A DNA stretch of 7,593 bases from an uncultured Collinsella sp. (GCA_902494295.1 CABUSL010000104.1:1-7593); one strand, 5' to 3'. Shown: positions 1-6,741, counted from the stretch's first letter. Program-made: numbers and translations. The notes: generated by a model from the letters alone, not told the origin.

Positions 1-632
1 TCCAACAGCACCTTTACGAGCCGTTTAGCCGCGAGGAACAACGGGTGGAAGGCGCTTCATCGGGAACTGGCCTGGGCGCGCCTATCGCAAAACAGTTGGT
101 CGAGCTTATGGGCGGAACCATGAGCTTTACGAGCGTCTTGGGGCAGGGGACGACGTTTACCATCCGCCTGCCGTTCGAGAAGTGCGACCGCTCCGAGATT
201 CCTCAGGCAGTTCGCGTAGATGCGGGCGACGGCGATGCGTTCCAGGGCCTGCGCGTTTTGCTCGTAGAGGATAACGATCTGAATGCCGAGATCGCGCAGT
301 TTACGCTCAGCCGTGCCGGTGCCGTCGTGACGCATGCTAAGGATGGCGAGTCTGCCGTCGAGATGTTTGCCGCGAGCGTGCCGTACGAGTACGACGTGGT
401 GTTGATGGACATCATGATGCCCGGTATCGACGGCCTTGAGGCCACGCGTCGAATTCGAACACTCGATCGCGAGGATGCCGCGACTACGCCGATTATCGCC
501 GTGAGTGCCAACGCCTTTGCCGACGACCGCAGGCTTTCGCGTGAGGCGGGCATGGACGCGCACCTGAGTAAACCCGTGAGTTCGCAGGAGCTCGTTGAGG
601 TGTTAGCGCACATCGCCGCCGACGCTTCATAA
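1..632 (+). CDS. Hybrid sensor histidine kinase, C-terminal part (5' end outside window)
   Basis: This frame is open from the window edge (first full codon at base 3) to a TAA at 630-632, so the true start lies upstream. A GTG at 45 is internal and should not be taken as the start. The visible protein begins in the F-box of a HATPase_c domain (LYEPFSREEQ) and continues through the G2 nucleotide-binding box GTGLG (bases 63-77) and the closing GTTFTIRLPF strand. After a linker of about 25 residues comes a complete receiver domain. Its acidic pair is in LLVEDN, the phospho-acceptor Asp is at bases 408-410 in LMDIMMP, the conserved Ser is in AVSANA and the Lys is in LSKP. By family knowledge it autophosphorylates on an upstream His and passes phosphate to this Asp. 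The receiver is about half identical by eye, without gaps, to that of the kinase at 1223-4027. The sensor domain cannot be seen, so the stimulus is unknown. Confidence 0.93.
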   Translation, partial: QQHLYEPFSREEQRVEGASSGTGLGAPIAKQLVELMGGTMSFTSVLGQGTTFTIRLPFEKCDRSEIPQAVRVDAGDGDAFQGLRVLLVEDNDLNAEIAQFTLSRAGAVVTHAKDGESAVEMFAASVPYEYDVVLMDIMMPGIDGLEATRRIRTLDREDAATTPIIAVSANAFADDRRLSREAGMDAHLSKPVSSQELVEVLAHIAADAS

Positions 633-634
633 GC

Positions 635-674
635 ATAGGGCCCGGTTCCAAGGTGGGTTGGAACCGGGCCCTAT
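635..674 (+). terminator. Strong intergenic hairpin, probable terminator between convergent genes
   Basis: A perfect 16-bp inverted repeat (ATAGGGCCCGGTTCCA at 635-650 and its complement at 659-674) encloses an 8-base loop, AGGTGGGT. It starts three bases after the kinase stop codon and lies 28 bases before the end of the convergent flavoprotein gene, the usual place for a shared terminator. On the + strand it is followed by a modestly U-rich stretch (TGCTATTTG). On the minus strand the tail is poorer in U, so termination of the + strand kinase transcript is the safer reading. Bidirectional use is inference. Confidence 0.72.
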
Positions 675-702
675 TGCTATTTGTGAGGTCTGCTCTTGAG
701 GC

Positions 703-1182
703 TTATTTTTCCTGAATCTGCTTACCGCAAAGATGCTCAATCGTAATCTCGTAGAGCTGGACGCCCTTAATGTCCTTGGCGATTTCCTCTTCGACTTCTT
801 CGGCAGAAGGGTAGTACTTAAGGGCGAGCTGGCGGACTTTGTCCTCGATAAACGCGGGGGTGTCATTCGCCAGGCGACAACGGCCAAAGACGACGGTGCT
901 CATAACGTAGGGAGCCCAGTCGCCGTCCTGGTACCACTCGTTGCCGTAAACGGTAAAGCAGACCTTGTCATCGCGCTTGAGTGCGTCGACCTTGTGGCCG
1001 GCTTTGGCGCCATGGAAATAAATCTTGTCGTGCTCGGCGTCAAAGAAGTAGTTGACGGGAATGGCGTACGGGTAGCCATCGTCACCGTTGACGGCAAAGA
1101 CGCCGCGCTTGCAGGTGGCGAGCAGTTTACGCGCTTCCTCGTCGGTGATGGCGCGTTTCTTTCGACGTAAGGGCCTAAACAT
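703..1182 (-). CDS. Pyridoxamine 5'-phosphate oxidase-like flavin-binding protein (Nim-like subgroup)
   Basis: This 159-residue protein matches the split-barrel flavin-binding fold of the Pyridox_ox_2/NimA-like group by pattern. An N-terminal helix (ITDEEARKLLATCKRG, residues 12-27) leads into the strand GVFAVNGDDGYPYAIPVNYFF (residues 27-47). The hallmark IYFHGAKAGHK follows at residues 54-64, then a strand KVCFTV at 73-78. Members bind FMN, usually as dimers, and reduce or oxidise small molecules; some (Nim) reduce 5-nitroimidazoles. The substrate here cannot be read from sequence, and nitroimidazole resistance should not be assumed. The length is normal for the family. The ATG is preceded by AAGGAAG (bases 1189-1195) with a short spacer, supporting this start. 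The gene lies 40 bases downstream of the hybrid kinase on the same strand, so read-through transcription is possible. A TATAGT hexamer at 1222-1227 could instead give it its own promoter. No signal peptide is seen, so it is probably cytoplasmic. Confidence 0.9.
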   Translation of the reverse strand: MFRPLRRKKRAITDEEARKLLATCKRGVFAVNGDDGYPYAIPVNYFFDAEHDKIYFHGAKAGHKVDALKRDDKVCFTVYGNEWYQDGDWAPYVMSTVVFGRCRLANDTPAFIEDKVRQLALKYYPSAEEVEEEIAKDIKGVQLYEITIEHLCGKQIQEK

Positions 1183-1222
1183 CGTTGGCTTCCTTTCTGG
1201 TCGTGCGTGGTTGCTGCAAAAA

Positions 1223-4027
1223 CTATAGCGAAACGGATCCGTTTTTCTTGATGCGGGCGAGTATGTTTTTGAGCTTGTTAAAGTCGAGCGGTTTGGACAG
1301 ATGGGCGTTCATGCCGGCGTCGTGTGCCGCCTTGGCGTCCTCGGCAAAGGCATTGGCGGTGAGCGCGATGATGGGGATATCGGCTGCATCGACCTTCTCG
1401 CTCAGGCGAATCGCGCGGGTTGCCTCGTAGCCGTCCATGTCCGGCATCATAATGTCCATCAGGATCGCATCGAAGCTGCCGGCGGGATGAGACAGGTACA
1501 GATCGACGACTTCGTTGCCGTTGACGGCGCGGGTGACCACGACGCCCTCGGATTCTAGCAGCGTCTGGGCAATCTCGGCATTCAATTCGTTGTCTTCGGC
1601 GAGCAGCACGTTCATGTCGGCGAGCGAGCAGTCGAGCGCCCTCTCGACCGTATTCGCCCGCGCCCGGGGGTTCTTGTCGATATCGAGCGGAATTTCCACG
1701 TAGAACGTGGTGCCCACATGGAGTTCGCTGCTGACTTCGATGGTGCCGCCCATCAGTTCAATAAGCGACTTGACGATTGGCATGCCCATGCCGGTTCCTT
1801 GGAACTTGCTGCGCGCATCGTCACCTTCTTGGGCAAACGGCTCATAGATATGCTTTAAAAACTCGGGAGCCATGCCAATGCCGGTATCCGAAACGCTAAA
1901 GCAAAAGAGCGCGCGCCCGTTATCGAGTGGCTTGGTCTTTGAACTAAAGGTGACGGAGCCGCCGTGCTTGTTGTACTTAATGCTGTTGTCTAACAGGTTG
2001 ATCATGATCTGTCGGATATGGGTGGGACTGCCGATCATGTATGGCCCCGTGGCGTACGGCAGACTATTGTCCTGCATTGTGATGCCGTTACTGGACGCGC
2101 GGAGCTTGCACAGCACCAGCGTATCGTCACAAAGCTCTTTGAGGTTAAAAGGCGCATGTTCCAGTGTTAGCTTGCGGTCTTCGATTTTTCCCATCTCGAG
2201 GATGTCGTTGATCAGCGAGAGCAGGTGATTGGCGGCAACGCGCGCCTTGGCACGGCTCTCGCGGGCGACTTGCATATCGCCTTCCTTCAATTCTTCAATT
2301 TCGATAAGGCCCAGGATACCGTTGAGCGGCGTACGGATGTCGTGGCTCATGCGCGTGAGGAATGCCGTCTTAGCGGCGTTGGCAGCATCGGCTTTTTTGC
2401 GCTCGGTTCGAGCGCGCACGAGCGCCCAGATGAGCAGGACGATGCCGACCGACAACATACCGATGAGGGTAGCTGCAATGGCGGTGCGGTTGCGATAAAG
2501 GAATTGAAGCGTGTTGGATTCCTGGGCCGTGTACGACGTGGAGGAGTAATTACTTGCGGAGAGCGATTCTCCGGCATTGATGATGCCCTTGTTGATGATT
2601 CCCAGCAGTTCGGGCTTGCCGCGCGACATCAAGCACGCGAGGTCACAGGTGTCAGGGAGCTCGACCGTCTCGCAGTCCTCGAGATCATAACGGTCACCGA
2701 TGGTTTTTACGCGTGAACTGGGAGCGACGATGCAGCGCGCCGTTCCCTTCCTGAGGGCGTCGAACGCTTCATCGTCGGATTGGTATTCGGTTACGGTCGC
2801 TGTGGGGAATAGACTTTCAAGTGCATTTTTGTTGACAAACGATGATTTGGTACAGGCGATGTTCTGAAGGTCTTTTTTCAGGTTACTGCCGGTGTGGATG
2901 GCGGTGAGGGACATGGTCCCCAACGATACCGACTGCACAACGCCTGATTGCTCGGCAAACCAGTAATCTCGGTATGCCGGCAGCGCAACGTCTATGCTTC
3001 CCTCTGACAGGGCCTTTGACATCATCTTGTAGCTATCAAAGGCGACGGTTTTGACCGTAATGCCAAATTTATCGTGTAGCGTCGTCGCAAGCGATGCGAG
3101 CGAGCCTTCCATTTTGCCGTCTTCGTCTTCGTTGCAGTAGGGGAGTTTGCCCGTAATGTAGCCGAGCGTGATGGTGTTGTTGTTTGCTTTGAGCCAGGAA
3201 CATTCGGGGCCGTTGAGCGATGATGAACCGCTGTTTTGGGCCGAGTAGTGAGATTTGACTTCGTCGTTATAGCGTGGGTTGACGCGGGCGATTGCTGTCA
3301 TGGCGGCATTGATGTCGTCCATCAGGTCGGGGCGGCTTTTGGGGACGGCAAAATAGTAGTCGCTCGACCCAATGTAGAACATGGGGGAGGCACTGGGCGA
3401 CGAGGTCGTGTCGTTCATGATGACGGCATCGACCTCGCCGTTTGCCAGCGCATCAAAGAGAACGGAGTTTCCGTCATACTCCTTGTATGTGCAGGCGATT
3501 CCTTCGTTGGCGAGCCATTGCTGGCCAACGAAGGTTTGCATAACGCCGGGGTTGCAGCCGATGGTAAGGCCTTGGAGCGCTCGGGGGTCACCCTTGGCCA
3601 GATCGTCGCGCTCGGGCCTGGCATAGATGTAGTAGCGCTCGGTGCCCTCGGGGTTCGAGGAAAAGAGCAGCTTTTGGGCGCGTTCCTCGGAGTAGGAGAT
3701 GTTGGGCATGAGGTCGATCTCGCCCGTCTCGAGCTTCTCCATAAGCTCGGTGAAGGTGCCGGAGACGTATTCGTACTGCCAGCCGGGTGTGTAGTACGAG
3801 AGGGTCTGGAGGTATTCGTAACCCCATCCCGAGAGACGCTCGCCGGGGATGCCGTCCTGGAAGCCCTCGTTGTTGACGAGCCAACCAACGCGGACCGTTT
3901 TGACCTGCTGACTAGAGTCATCGGCAAAAGCCTGGACAGGCGCGATAGAACTCAGCGCGGCAAGCGCGGTAAGCACAATGGCCAGGGCGCGATATATAAC
4001 TGAACGAAGGACAGCGGAAGCTCTCAC
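1223..4027 (-). CDS. Membrane hybrid sensor histidine kinase with two periplasmic-binding-protein-type sensor domains and a receiver
   Basis: This 934-residue kinase has a BvgS-like layout. A signal peptide (about 1-35, hydrophobic core ALAIVLTALAAL, cleavage near VQAFA) is followed by two SBP_bac_3-type domains, about 43-255 (opening KTVRVGWLV) and about 283-480 (opening NTITLGYITG). A transmembrane helix spans about 515-538. HisKA follows with His562 in MSHDIRTPLNG. The HATPase_c domain has its N box around residues 677-684 (NLLDNSIKY), G1 DTGIG at 714-718 and G2 GTGMGM at 744-749. The receiver starts near residue 805, with phospho-acceptor Asp858 in LMDIMMP and Lys912 in LSKP. By family knowledge ligand binding outside the membrane controls phosphorelay inside. 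Ligands cannot be predicted, though amino acids or other small solutes are usual for such sensors. All catalytic residues are present. I chose GTG at 4027 because TTAGGAT lies 6 bases upstream; the TTG at 4033 would overlap that site. No HPt or regulator gene is adjacent. Nine cysteines fall in the extracytoplasmic part. Confidence 0.95.
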   Translation of the reverse strand: MRASAVLRSVIYRALAIVLTALAALSSIAPVQAFADDSSQQVKTVRVGWLVNNEGFQDGIPGERLSGWGYEYLQTLSYYTPGWQYEYVSGTFTELMEKLETGEIDLMPNISYSEERAQKLLFSSNPEGTERYYIYARPERDDLAKGDPRALQGLTIGCNPGVMQTFVGQQWLANEGIACTYKEYDGNSVLFDALANGEVDAVIMNDTTSSPSASPMFYIGSSDYYFAVPKSRPDLMDDINAAMTAIARVNPRYNDEVKSHYSAQNSGSSSLNGPECSWLKANNNTITLGYITGKLPYCNEDEDGKMEGSLASLATTLHDKFGITVKTVAFDSYKMMSKALSEGSIDVALPAYRDYWFAEQSGVVQSVSLGTMSLTAIHTGSNLKKDLQNIACTKSSFVNKNALESLFPTATVTEYQSDDEAFDALRKGTARCIVAPSSRVKTIGDRYDLEDCETVELPDTCDLACLMSRGKPELLGIINKGIINAGESLSASNYSSTSYTAQESNTLQFLYRNRTAIAATLIGMLSVGIVLLIWALVRARTERKKADAANAAKTAFLTRMSHDIRTPLNGILGLIEIEELKEGDMQVARESRAKARVAANHLLSLINDILEMGKIEDRKLTLEHAPFNLKELCDDTLVLCKLRASSNGITMQDNSLPYATGPYMIGSPTHIRQIMINLLDNSIKYNKHGGSVTFSSKTKPLDNGRALFCFSVSDTGIGMAPEFLKHIYEPFAQEGDDARSKFQGTGMGMPIVKSLIELMGGTIEVSSELHVGTTFYVEIPLDIDKNPRARANTVERALDCSLADMNVLLAEDNELNAEIAQTLLESEGVVVTRAVNGNEVVDLYLSHPAGSFDAILMDIMMPDMDGYEATRAIRLSEKVDAADIPIIALTANAFAEDAKAAHDAGMNAHLSKPLDFNKLKNILARIKKNGSVSL

Positions 4028-4032
4028 ATGCA

Positions 4033-4039
4033 ATCCTAA
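4033..4039 (-). promoter_or_regulatory. Ribosome binding site that decides the kinase start
   Basis: On the minus strand TTAGGAT sits 6 bases before a GTG codon at 4027-4025. The alternative in-frame TTG at 4033-4031 overlaps the last base of this motif, leaving no spacer. The GTG is therefore the better start, shortening the longest open frame by two residues without touching the signal peptide. Confidence 0.6.
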
Positions 4040-4114
4040 CGAATCGAGACATTACCGCATAAGGATACCAGCTCAGCCTGCCCAGTCGGCAGCCGCACCG
4101 CTAAACGGTCCCGC

Positions 4115-4172
4115 CCGGCAGTTGGGGACAGTCCCTTTCTGCCGGCACAAAAGGAACGTCCCTAACTGTCGG
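4115..4172. repeat. 58-base imperfect palindrome resembling a REP/RAYT-type intergenic repeat
   Basis: Bases 4115-4146 and the reverse complement of 4141-4172 agree at 26 of 32 positions, centred on TGCCGGCA (4140-4147). Two of the mismatches become G-U pairs when read as + strand RNA, so a long hairpin would form on transcription. The left half can also fold alone: CCGGCAG (4115-4121) pairs with CTGCCGG (4139-4145) around an inner GGGAC-A-GTCCC. Such long, compact, imperfect palindromes between genes are typical of REP-like elements mobilised by REP-associated tyrosine transposases. I associate the GGGACAGTCCC / AACTGTCGG wording with Coriobacteriia genomes, from memory only. No second copy is visible in this window. 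It sits between the divergent kinase and channel genes, close upstream of the channel start. Confidence 0.72.
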
Positions 4173-4212
4173 TTGTGGGACAATATCGAGCGAATGTGAT
4201 TGGGCGTCTGGG

Positions 4213-4220
4213 AAAAGGGG
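4213..4220 (+). promoter_or_regulatory. Ribosome binding site that decides the channel start
   Basis: AAAAGGGG lies 5 bases before the ATG at 4226. The open frame extends back to a GTG at 4175, but that codon adds 17 residues with no membrane or family character (rich in Gly, Arg and Val), and its upstream sequence is the arm of the palindromic repeat. The ATG is therefore preferred. Confidence 0.7.
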
Positions 4221-4225
4221 TCGCG

Positions 4226-4651
4226 ATGAACAGGTTGAGGACGCTTGCCGATGTGCTGCGACAGGCTGGCTTTGCACACATCACGGGCCTGTTTCTTATC
4301 TTTTACCTGCTGTGCTCGACGGCTGTCTGGCTGTCCGAGCCTACGACCCTCACGTTTGGCGATGGCCTGTGGTTTAGCTTTGAGACGGTCTCGACCATCG
4401 GCTTTGGTGACATTCCGGCCGAAACACCGGTCGCCCGTGCTATTACCGTCGTCTTGAGCGTTATCAGCATTTTCTACATCGCCATGCTCACGGGCGTGGC
4501 GGTGAACTACTGCAATACGCTCATCAAGCTGCGCCAAAAGGACACCATGGCGCGCTTTATGGACGATCTTGAGCATTTGGAGGAGCTCGATCGTGACGAG
4601 CTCGCCGACCTGTCGCGCCGCGTGCGCGAATATCGCCGCCGCCAACGCTAG
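4226..4651 (+). CDS. Two-transmembrane potassium-channel-like protein (Ion_trans_2 / KcsA-like pore)
   Basis: This 141-residue membrane protein has the architecture of a minimal K+ channel subunit. A first helix runs about residues 18-37 (GLFLIFYLLC). A re-entrant pore helix (GDGLWFSFETVS, 46-57) leads into the selectivity filter TIGFGD at residues 57-62, a conservative version of TVGYGD. A second helix spans about 70-96. By family knowledge four such subunits form a pore that passes K+. The Phe in place of Tyr is accepted in known channels, but selectivity is not proved. There is no voltage-sensor helix set and no RCK/TrkA domain. Instead the tail (about 100-141) is a charged, probably helical segment, acidic then strongly basic, ending in YRRRQR, which could be a short cytoplasmic coiled coil. 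The LOG-family gene follows after 37 bases on the same strand, suggesting one transcript. A weak promoter candidate, TTGTGG at 4173 and TGTGAT at 4195 with a 16-base spacer, lies upstream. Confidence 0.88.
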   Translation: MNRLRTLADVLRQAGFAHITGLFLIFYLLCSTAVWLSEPTTLTFGDGLWFSFETVSTIGFGDIPAETPVARAITVVLSVISIFYIAMLTGVAVNYCNTLIKLRQKDTMARFMDDLEHLEELDRDELADLSRRVREYRRRQR

Positions 4652-4688
4652 AACGGGCGCCGCGCGTCACGATTGGGGGGGACTGAAT

Positions 4689-5222
4689 ATGAATATCACC
4701 GTGTATCTGGGTGCCAGCGTTGGTAACGACCCAGCGTTTCTGCCCGCACTGCAGGAGCTGGGCAACTGGATTGGCTCCAACGGACACGCGCTGGTATACG
4801 GCGGATCCAAGTCGGGCCTGATGGGTGCGCTCGCCGATAGCGTGCTCGAGGCAGGTGGACATGTGACGGGCGTGGAGCCGAGCTTTTTTATCGAGGCCGA
4901 GTTTCAGCATGACGGTATCGACGACCTTATCGTGACGAGCGATATGGCCGAGCGCAAGGCCAAGATGATTGAGCTCGGCGATGCGTTCATCGCCTTTCCC
5001 GGTGGGACGGGCACGCTCGAGGAGATTGCCGAGGTCATGTCCGCGGTGTCGTTGGGGCACCTGAGTGCTCCGTGCATCCTGTATAACCTGGACGGTTACT
5101 ACAACGACCTCAAGGCACTGCTCGGGCACATGATTGATAAAGGGCTTTCGAGCCCGAGGCGCCAGCGCGGCATCTACTTTGCCGACGATTTGCGCGAGAT
5201 TGCCTCGATTATCAACGGATAA
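4689..5222 (+). CDS. LOG-family protein (TIGR00730-type; putative nucleoside 5'-monophosphate phosphoribohydrolase)
   Basis: This 177-residue cytoplasmic protein shows a Rossmann-like LOG fold. It opens with ITVYLGASVGNDPAF (3-17). Then come the glycine motif YGGSKSGLMGALAD at 37-50, GGHVTGV at 56-62, a conserved Arg-Lys in MAERKAKM (86-93) and the signature PGGTGTLEE at 104-112. The Arg89 and Glu111-112 positions fit the catalytic residues of the family. Members (plant LOG, bacterial YvdD-like proteins) cleave the N-glycosidic bond of AMP or cytokinin riboside monophosphates, releasing base and ribose 5-phosphate. In bacteria the physiological role is often unclear and older annotations say 'lysine decarboxylase', which is not supported. 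The length is slightly short but complete for the family. The ATG is preceded by a run GGGGGGGA (4675-4682) with a 6-base spacer. The open frame extends back into the channel gene, but nothing upstream of the ATG looks like this family. It is probably co-transcribed with the channel gene. Confidence 0.92.
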   Translation: MNITVYLGASVGNDPAFLPALQELGNWIGSNGHALVYGGSKSGLMGALADSVLEAGGHVTGVEPSFFIEAEFQHDGIDDLIVTSDMAERKAKMIELGDAFIAFPGGTGTLEEIAEVMSAVSLGHLSAPCILYNLDGYYNDLKALLGHMIDKGLSSPRRQRGIYFADDLREIASIING

Positions 5223-5346
5223 GTCTTGAGCCTTCCCCACTGTGAATCCCAATGGTGCCGTTTGCGGCGCAGATGGTTAGCTCGTTCGGCAACGCTCGCT
5301 CTACAATAAAACGTATCTATGTCGACTTTGACCGCGGGAGGACCCG

Positions 5347-6651
5347 ATGGATAACCTTGCCAAACCCACAAACCGCGCGCTGTTTTTAGTTAGCGTTGCC
5401 GTGACCGGTGCGTTCGCAGGTGCCGCAGTCTGGCTGTTCTTCTTTGCGATGGAGCACGGTATCGACTATCTATGGACCGAGATTCCACACGCGCTGGGCG
5501 TCGCTTCGCCCGAGCTTGCCAGCGGCCCGTTTGGCTTTCTGCCATACCCGTTTTTCGTCTGCCTGCTGGGCGGCCTGCTGATCGGTCTGTACGAAAAGAC
5601 GACGGGCACCAAGACCGATGACCTCAACCAGGTGATGGCCAAGGTAAAGCGCGATGGACGCTACCCGTACGACAATCTGGGCAAGCTTTCGCTCGCGGCA
5701 TTGCTGCCGCTGCTGTTTGGCGGCAGCATTGGACCGGAGGCCGGCCTGACCGGCGTCATCGCGGGCCTGTGCAGCTGGGTCGGCGATCGCATGCGTCGCT
5801 TTGGCGCCGAGTTTAGGGAGCTCACGCTGCTGGGCACCCAGGCTGCCCTGACGGCACTCTTTACCGCGCCCGTCTTTGGCTTTGTGGCGCCGCTTGCCGG
5901 AAGTACTGACGGCCAGGGCGAAGACGCCGACGATGAGTCCGCGTCCGGCGAGATCACCATCAAGCTGCCCAAGGCGCAAAAGACGGTGGTCTACGGCATT
6001 GCGATTGCCGGTGGTCTGGGCACCTACCTGCTGCTCGGCCAGCTCATGGGCGGCGGCATGGGCATGCCGAGGTTCGAGGCTGCCGTGGTGGGCAACCTGG
6101 AACTTGTCTGGCTCATTCCGCTGGCGTTGGTCGGTACCGTTTGCGGATGGCTGTACTTTGTCTCTGAGCATGCGAGCGAGGCACTGTCTCATGCAATAGG
6201 GGAGCGTCCTGTCGTCAAGGCCATGCTAGCCGGTCTGGCGCTCGCCATCTGTGGCACGGTTCTGCCCTACACCATGTTTGCCGGCGAGACCCAGGCCGAC
6301 GTGCTCATGGAAACCTACCTGACCATTCCCGCCGGCGTGCTTATCGCGACCGGTCTTGTTAAGGCCATGCTGACGCCCGTCCTCATCAACCTTGGTTGGC
6401 GCGGCGGCCACTTCTTCCCGGTTATCTTCTCGGGTGTGAGCCTGGGCTACGGCCTTGCCATCCTCACCGGCGCCGATCCGGTCTTTTGCGTCGCCGTCTG
6501 CACGGCATCGACGATGGGTGCGGTCATGCGCCAGCCCGTCATGGTCGTGGGCCTGCTGCTCATGTGCTTCCCGCTCAAGGGTATCGTCTGCATGATCATC
6601 GCCGCCGTTATCGCCGCCGGCATTCCGCTGCCCAGACCGCTGCGCAAGTAG
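5347..6651 (+). CDS. CLC-family (voltage-gated chloride channel type) anion channel or transporter
   Basis: This 434-residue polytopic membrane protein has many hydrophobic helices, from about residue 12 to 426. CLC landmarks are GGSIGPEAGLTG at 125-136, in the place of the GREGP motif, and GGHFFPVIFSG at 353-363, the GxFxP motif. By family knowledge CLC dimers carry chloride or fluoride through one pore per subunit, as channels or H+-coupled exchangers. The third residue of the first motif, the gating Glu of exchangers, is Ile here, while a Glu follows the Pro. No GSGIP motif is seen near residues 84-100. An acidic hydrophilic stretch (about 186-204, rich in Asp, Glu and Ser) separates the two halves. 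There is no C-terminal CBS pair. The ATG is preceded by GGGAGGA with a 4-base spacer. A TACAAT hexamer at 5302-5307 could be a -10 box, but no good -35 accompanies it. It follows the LOG gene by 124 bases and converges with the ABC permease gene. Confidence 0.92.
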   Translation: MDNLAKPTNRALFLVSVAVTGAFAGAAVWLFFFAMEHGIDYLWTEIPHALGVASPELASGPFGFLPYPFFVCLLGGLLIGLYEKTTGTKTDDLNQVMAKVKRDGRYPYDNLGKLSLAALLPLLFGGSIGPEAGLTGVIAGLCSWVGDRMRRFGAEFRELTLLGTQAALTALFTAPVFGFVAPLAGSTDGQGEDADDESASGEITIKLPKAQKTVVYGIAIAGGLGTYLLLGQLMGGGMGMPRFEAAVVGNLELVWLIPLALVGTVCGWLYFVSEHASEALSHAIGERPVVKAMLAGLALAICGTVLPYTMFAGETQADVLMETYLTIPAGVLIATGLVKAMLTPVLINLGWRGGHFFPVIFSGVSLGYGLAILTGADPVFCVAVCTASTMGAVMRQPVMVVGLLLMCFPLKGIVCMIIAAVIAAGIPLPRPLRK

Positions 6652-6741
6652 TACGGTGGCGCACGCCAGGGACATGCCGTTTGCCACGGATTTGCGGGGA
6701 GGGGCGGCGATCGCGCCCTTCGTGGATTGAGACTCGCGTGA

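Noticed and set aside
703..1182. Calling the flavoprotein a nitroimidazole resistance (Nim) gene
   Set aside because: The fold-level motifs fit, but the family is broad and no substrate-specific residue can be verified from this sequence alone.
3236..4003. A 255-residue plus-strand open frame opposite the sensor region of the large kinase
   Set aside because: It is a shadow of GC-rich codon usage on the opposite strand. It has Gly/Val-rich, domain-less composition, while the kinase frame has full domain logic.
4072..4090. A promoter for the large kinase on the minus strand (TATCCT near 4064-4069 with a GAC-containing -35)
   Set aside because: Only four of six -10 bases and about three of six -35 bases match, which is easily reached by chance.
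4073..4645. A 190-residue minus-strand open frame across the palindrome and the channel gene
   Set aside because: It is antisense to a clear channel gene. Its translation is repeat-derived peptide followed by low-character His/Arg/Ala-rich sequence, and it matches no family I recognise.
5255..5307. Promoter or leader structure before the CLC gene (TACAAT at 5302-5307 and a six-pair GTGCCG-TTTG-CGGCGC hairpin)
   Set aside because: TACAAT is a good -10 match, but no acceptable -35 lies 16-18 bases upstream, and the hairpin is short with no T run. It is too weak to list as a feature.
5470..6192. A 240-residue minus-strand open frame opposite the CLC gene
   Set aside because: It is antisense to a well-supported membrane protein, with Gln/Arg/His-rich translation typical of a shadow frame.
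6657..6718. Small hairpins in the convergent gap (TGGCG-CA-CGCCA at 6657-6668; GGGC, GCGATCGC, GCCC at 6702-6718) as a terminator
   Set aside because: Neither is followed by a T run on either strand, and the first has a two-base loop. A shared terminator is expected here but these are not convincing.
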